64,000 bases of DNA from Flavipsychrobacter sp. (GTDB lineage: Bacteria; Bacteroidota; Bacteroidia; Chitinophagales; Chitinophagaceae): NCBI GenBank assembly GCA_016786615.1, contig JAEUVX010000004.1:1-64000 (forward strand). Direction: 5' to 3'. Below are positions 61,876 to 64,000 of the stretch, one piece after another. Numbering within the stretch: position 1 is the first letter of the stretch; each line of letters starts with the position of its first letter. The notes under the pieces are model-generated. The model ran no database searches, was not told the DNA's origin, and worked only from the letters and a program-made list of their open reading frames with translations. Both the position numbers and the translations under genes were made by a program.

Positions 61876-63216
61876 ATGAATACGTATAAATTATTAGTTG
61901 TCATTTTATGCTTTGTCAATCCCATATTCGCTCAAAAAAAAGCCGTATGGTCAATACCAAATAACGACAGTTTGAGTAAGGGTTGGAGAGTAGATGATAT
62001 ATATTTCTTTGACGGCGCTACGGGATTTGCATTTTCTAATAGCATAAATATTGTTAAAACAACAGACAGCTGTAAAACATGGCATACCAAAATGAAATCT
62101 AATTTTCCTTCCAATACTTTTTTCAGAAGTATAGAGTTTTCAAAAGGTAACAGGTATGGTGTGGCTGCGAGTTTGTACGGGGATATTTATCAAACCAGTG
62201 ATAGCGGAGAATCCTGGATTGATATTTCAGCAAACGTGCCGGACACGGGGTTGAATAAAAACAGGATATGTGGTTTGACACATGCTGACACAATATTTTA
62301 TGGTGTTGGATGGTGGGGAGGCACTGTTGCAAGGCTTTACAAAAGCTCCGATAACGGACTTAACTGGGTAGTTGACTATATAGACACCAGTCTTGCTACA
62401 GGGCTGGTAGATATAATGTCTATTAATGATAGTGTTTTTTTGGCCTCGGGTACCAGACAGGTAGGCGGACTTCCGAGAGAAAGTGTTGTGTTAAAAAGTA
62501 CTGACAGATGTAAAACATGGAAGAAAGTGTTTTCTGATACCGCAATAGGAGGTAGAATATGGAAATTGCAATTTCTTAATGACCAAATAGGATATGGGTC
62601 AATTGAACAATACTATTTCTATGACTCAATAGCTTACATTCAAACGAAAGATGGGGGAGATACATGGAATATACATGGTATTGGTAGTGTAGTGTTGACT
62701 GGTAGTCTAAGGAAAAGTGCACAAGGGATTGGGTTTATAAATGAGCAATTTGGCTATGTAGGAGGAATGTTTAATGGCCAATTTGGAACCACCGATAGTG
62801 GTAAAACATGGCTTCACAATTTTTTCGGAAATAATTATAACAGATTTTTTGTAATTGATTCAAACCTCATGTATGCAAGTGGGGATGTGATTTATCAATT
62901 GAAATTGCAGGATAATTCAACCATAAAAAAAACTACAACTAATCGAGGCGAATCTCGTGTTGTATTGCATCCTGTATATCCTAACCCATCATCAGGGGTG
63001 ATTACAATTGAATTCGACCTTTCATTTCCGGAAAATGTGTTATTGGAAGTGGTTAATCTCGATACACGCACTGTAAACCGTGTTGCAGCAGGCTATTTCA
63101 AAAAGGGACACCATAAATATGTATGGGACGGACAAGGTGCAACAAAAGGAAACTACATAGTATGGTTAGGTACAGATACCGGGCCATTTGTACAAAAGTT
63201 TACGCTTCTTAAATAG
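61876..63216 (+). CDS. Secreted BNR/YCF48-like beta-propeller with T9SS sorting domain, copy 2
   Basis: 446 residues with a signal peptide (MNTYKLLVVILCFVNPIFAQ). The same blade pattern is found: KTTDSCKTWHTKM, QTSDSGESWIDIS, KSSDNGLNWVVDY, KSTDRCKTWKKVF, QTKDGGDTWNIHG and TTDSGKTWLHNFF. In two blades the usual Gly is replaced by Cys (SCKTW, RCKTW), a difference from copy 1. The T9SS sorting domain is HPVYPNPSSGVITIEFDL ... GNYIVWLG. It is more diverged than the array at 54-58 kb, so the duplication is older. No terminator was seen between the copies. Confidence 0.88.
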   Translation: MNTYKLLVVILCFVNPIFAQKKAVWSIPNNDSLSKGWRVDDIYFFDGATGFAFSNSINIVKTTDSCKTWHTKMKSNFPSNTFFRSIEFSKGNRYGVAASLYGDIYQTSDSGESWIDISANVPDTGLNKNRICGLTHADTIFYGVGWWGGTVARLYKSSDNGLNWVVDYIDTSLATGLVDIMSINDSVFLASGTRQVGGLPRESVVLKSTDRCKTWKKVFSDTAIGGRIWKLQFLNDQIGYGSIEQYYFYDSIAYIQTKDGGDTWNIHGIGSVVLTGSLRKSAQGIGFINEQFGYVGGMFNGQFGTTDSGKTWLHNFFGNNYNRFFVIDSNLMYASGDVIYQLKLQDNSTIKKTTTNRGESRVVLHPVYPNPSSGVITIEFDLSFPENVLLEVVNLDTRTVNRVAAGYFKKGHHKYVWDGQGATKGNYIVWLGTDTGPFVQKFTLLK

Positions 63217-63258
63217 TGCTTTTTGTCTGATATTTGCATTCTAAACAATAATACGCCT

Positions 63259-64000
63259 ATGCAACACGCTGAAGGTTATGTACGTAGTGAGATAGATCAC
63301 GGAATTGCTACAATTGAATTTTTCCACCCGAGCAGCAACTCGTTACCGGGTGTTATATTGAATGATTTAGCCAAGACTATTAATGATATAGGCATAGACC
63401 AGAATGTGAAGGTTATCATCCTGAAGAGTGCGGGCGAAAAAGCATTCTGTGCAGGAGCATCTTTCGATGAACTGGTTGCTATCAGCAACGAAGCACAGGG
63501 TAAAGAATTTTTCAGTGGTTTTGCCAAAGTGATAAATGCTATGCGCAAATGCCACAAGCTGATAATAGGCCGCATACATGGCAAGGCAGTAGGTGGCGGC
63601 GTTGGTTTAGCATCTGCGGTTGACTATGCGATAGCTACAGAAGAAGCATCAGTAAAACTGAGCGAGCTTGCAGTGGGTATCGGCCCGTTTGTGGTAGGCC
63701 CTGCCGTGGAACGCAAAGTGGGCCTGTCTTGTTTCAGCCAACTGGCAATAGATGCAAGCGAATGGCGCAGTGCAGAGTGGGCTAAGAAACATGGCCTGTA
63801 CGCAGAATTATATACAACTGCAGAGCAAATGGATGATGCCATACAGGCACTGGCTACAAGGCTGGCGCATAGCAGCCCCGAGGCTATGGCACAATTGAAA
63901 AAGATATTCTGGCATGGTACAGAGCATTGGGATACATTGCTGACGGAGCGTGCAGGTATCAGTGGCAAACTGGTGCTGAGCGATTTTACACGCAATGCCA
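63259..64000 (+). CDS. Enoyl-CoA hydratase/isomerase-family protein, 3' end cut by window edge
   Basis: 247 codons from the ATG at 63259 to the right edge without a stop. It is a crotonase-fold enzyme: GEKAFCAGASFDELVA carries the CoA/oxyanion Gly region, and RIHGKAVGGGVGLASAVDYA the second oxyanion loop, followed by KLSELAVGIGPFVVGPAVER. Members hydrate or isomerise enoyl-CoA thioesters in beta-oxidation and in the phenylacetate path (PaaF/PaaG). Proximity to paaZ favours the latter but does not prove it, since two unrelated secreted proteins lie between. Confidence 0.85.
   Translation, partial: MQHAEGYVRSEIDHGIATIEFFHPSSNSLPGVILNDLAKTINDIGIDQNVKVIILKSAGEKAFCAGASFDELVAISNEAQGKEFFSGFAKVINAMRKCHKLIIGRIHGKAVGGGVGLASAVDYAIATEEASVKLSELAVGIGPFVVGPAVERKVGLSCFSQLAIDASEWRSAEWAKKHGLYAELYTTAEQMDDAIQALATRLAHSSPEAMAQLKKIFWHGTEHWDTLLTERAGISGKLVLSDFTRNA

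Overview
The window reads as chromosomal DNA of a Bacteroidota bacterium, most likely Chitinophagia or Sphingobacteriia-like. Evidence for this is the many secreted proteins ending in a type IX secretion (T9SS, Por) sorting domain (twelve complete ones plus one cut off at the left edge), the exbB-exbD-exbD-tonB locus, a fused SecDF, the GH3-like and DUF4292 proteins, and promoter -7 boxes of the form TAnnTTTG instead of an E. coli type -10. Shine-Dalgarno sequences are weak or absent, so starts were chosen from signal peptides, family N-termini, and overlap with neighbouring genes or terminators. No rRNA, tRNA, CRISPR array, insertion sequence or phage gene was seen.

Layout. 1-12.9 kb: secreted proteins. 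Two tandem paralogues with Ig-like modules lie on the minus strand (the first is cut by the window edge), followed by a lipoprotein, a subtilisin-type protease, an RsmB-like rRNA methyltransferase and three paralogues with YD-like repeats, each with its own terminator. 13-20.9 kb: housekeeping and small-molecule genes, with 2-oxoglutarate dehydrogenase E2, MgtC-like protein, CrcB fluoride channel, a TolB-like beta-propeller, a FkbM methyltransferase broken by two compensating frameshifts, a metallo-hydrolase, a UMF1 transporter and inorganic pyrophosphatase. 21.1-24.3 kb: TonB energising operon. 24.4-29.7 kb: OmpH/Skp chaperone, amino-acid permease, heptose-phosphate kinase and RecQ, the last three overlapping. 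29.7-39.6 kb: GH3-like enzyme, dUTPase, a sugar nucleotidyltransferase/TPR/DUF4292 operon, and a CDP-6-deoxysugar set (rfbF, rfbG, an RfbC-like epimerase) around a class V PLP enzyme.

39.66-40.98 kb holds the most interesting locus: a 58-residue lipoprotein-like peptide ending in a Cys-Pro-Ala-Cys-Gly motif, 22 bp upstream of a MNIO/DUF692 enzyme. This looks like a compact ribosomal natural-product (RiPP) or metal-handling system in which the oxidase modifies the peptide cysteines.

41-53 kb: an ALDH7-like dehydrogenase, a hybrid histidine kinase, an MlaE-type permease, SecDF and a large T9SS metalloprotease. 53-64 kb: a GT39-like glycosyltransferase, an array of four overlapping mosaic T9SS paralogues, PaaZ, two T9SS beta-propeller proteins, and an enoyl-CoA hydratase cut off at the right edge. 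PaaZ and the hydratase suggest phenylacetyl-CoA or related ring-cleavage catabolism. SecDF, the Skp-like chaperone and the TonB system are envelope-export and transport functions that fit the large secreted load.
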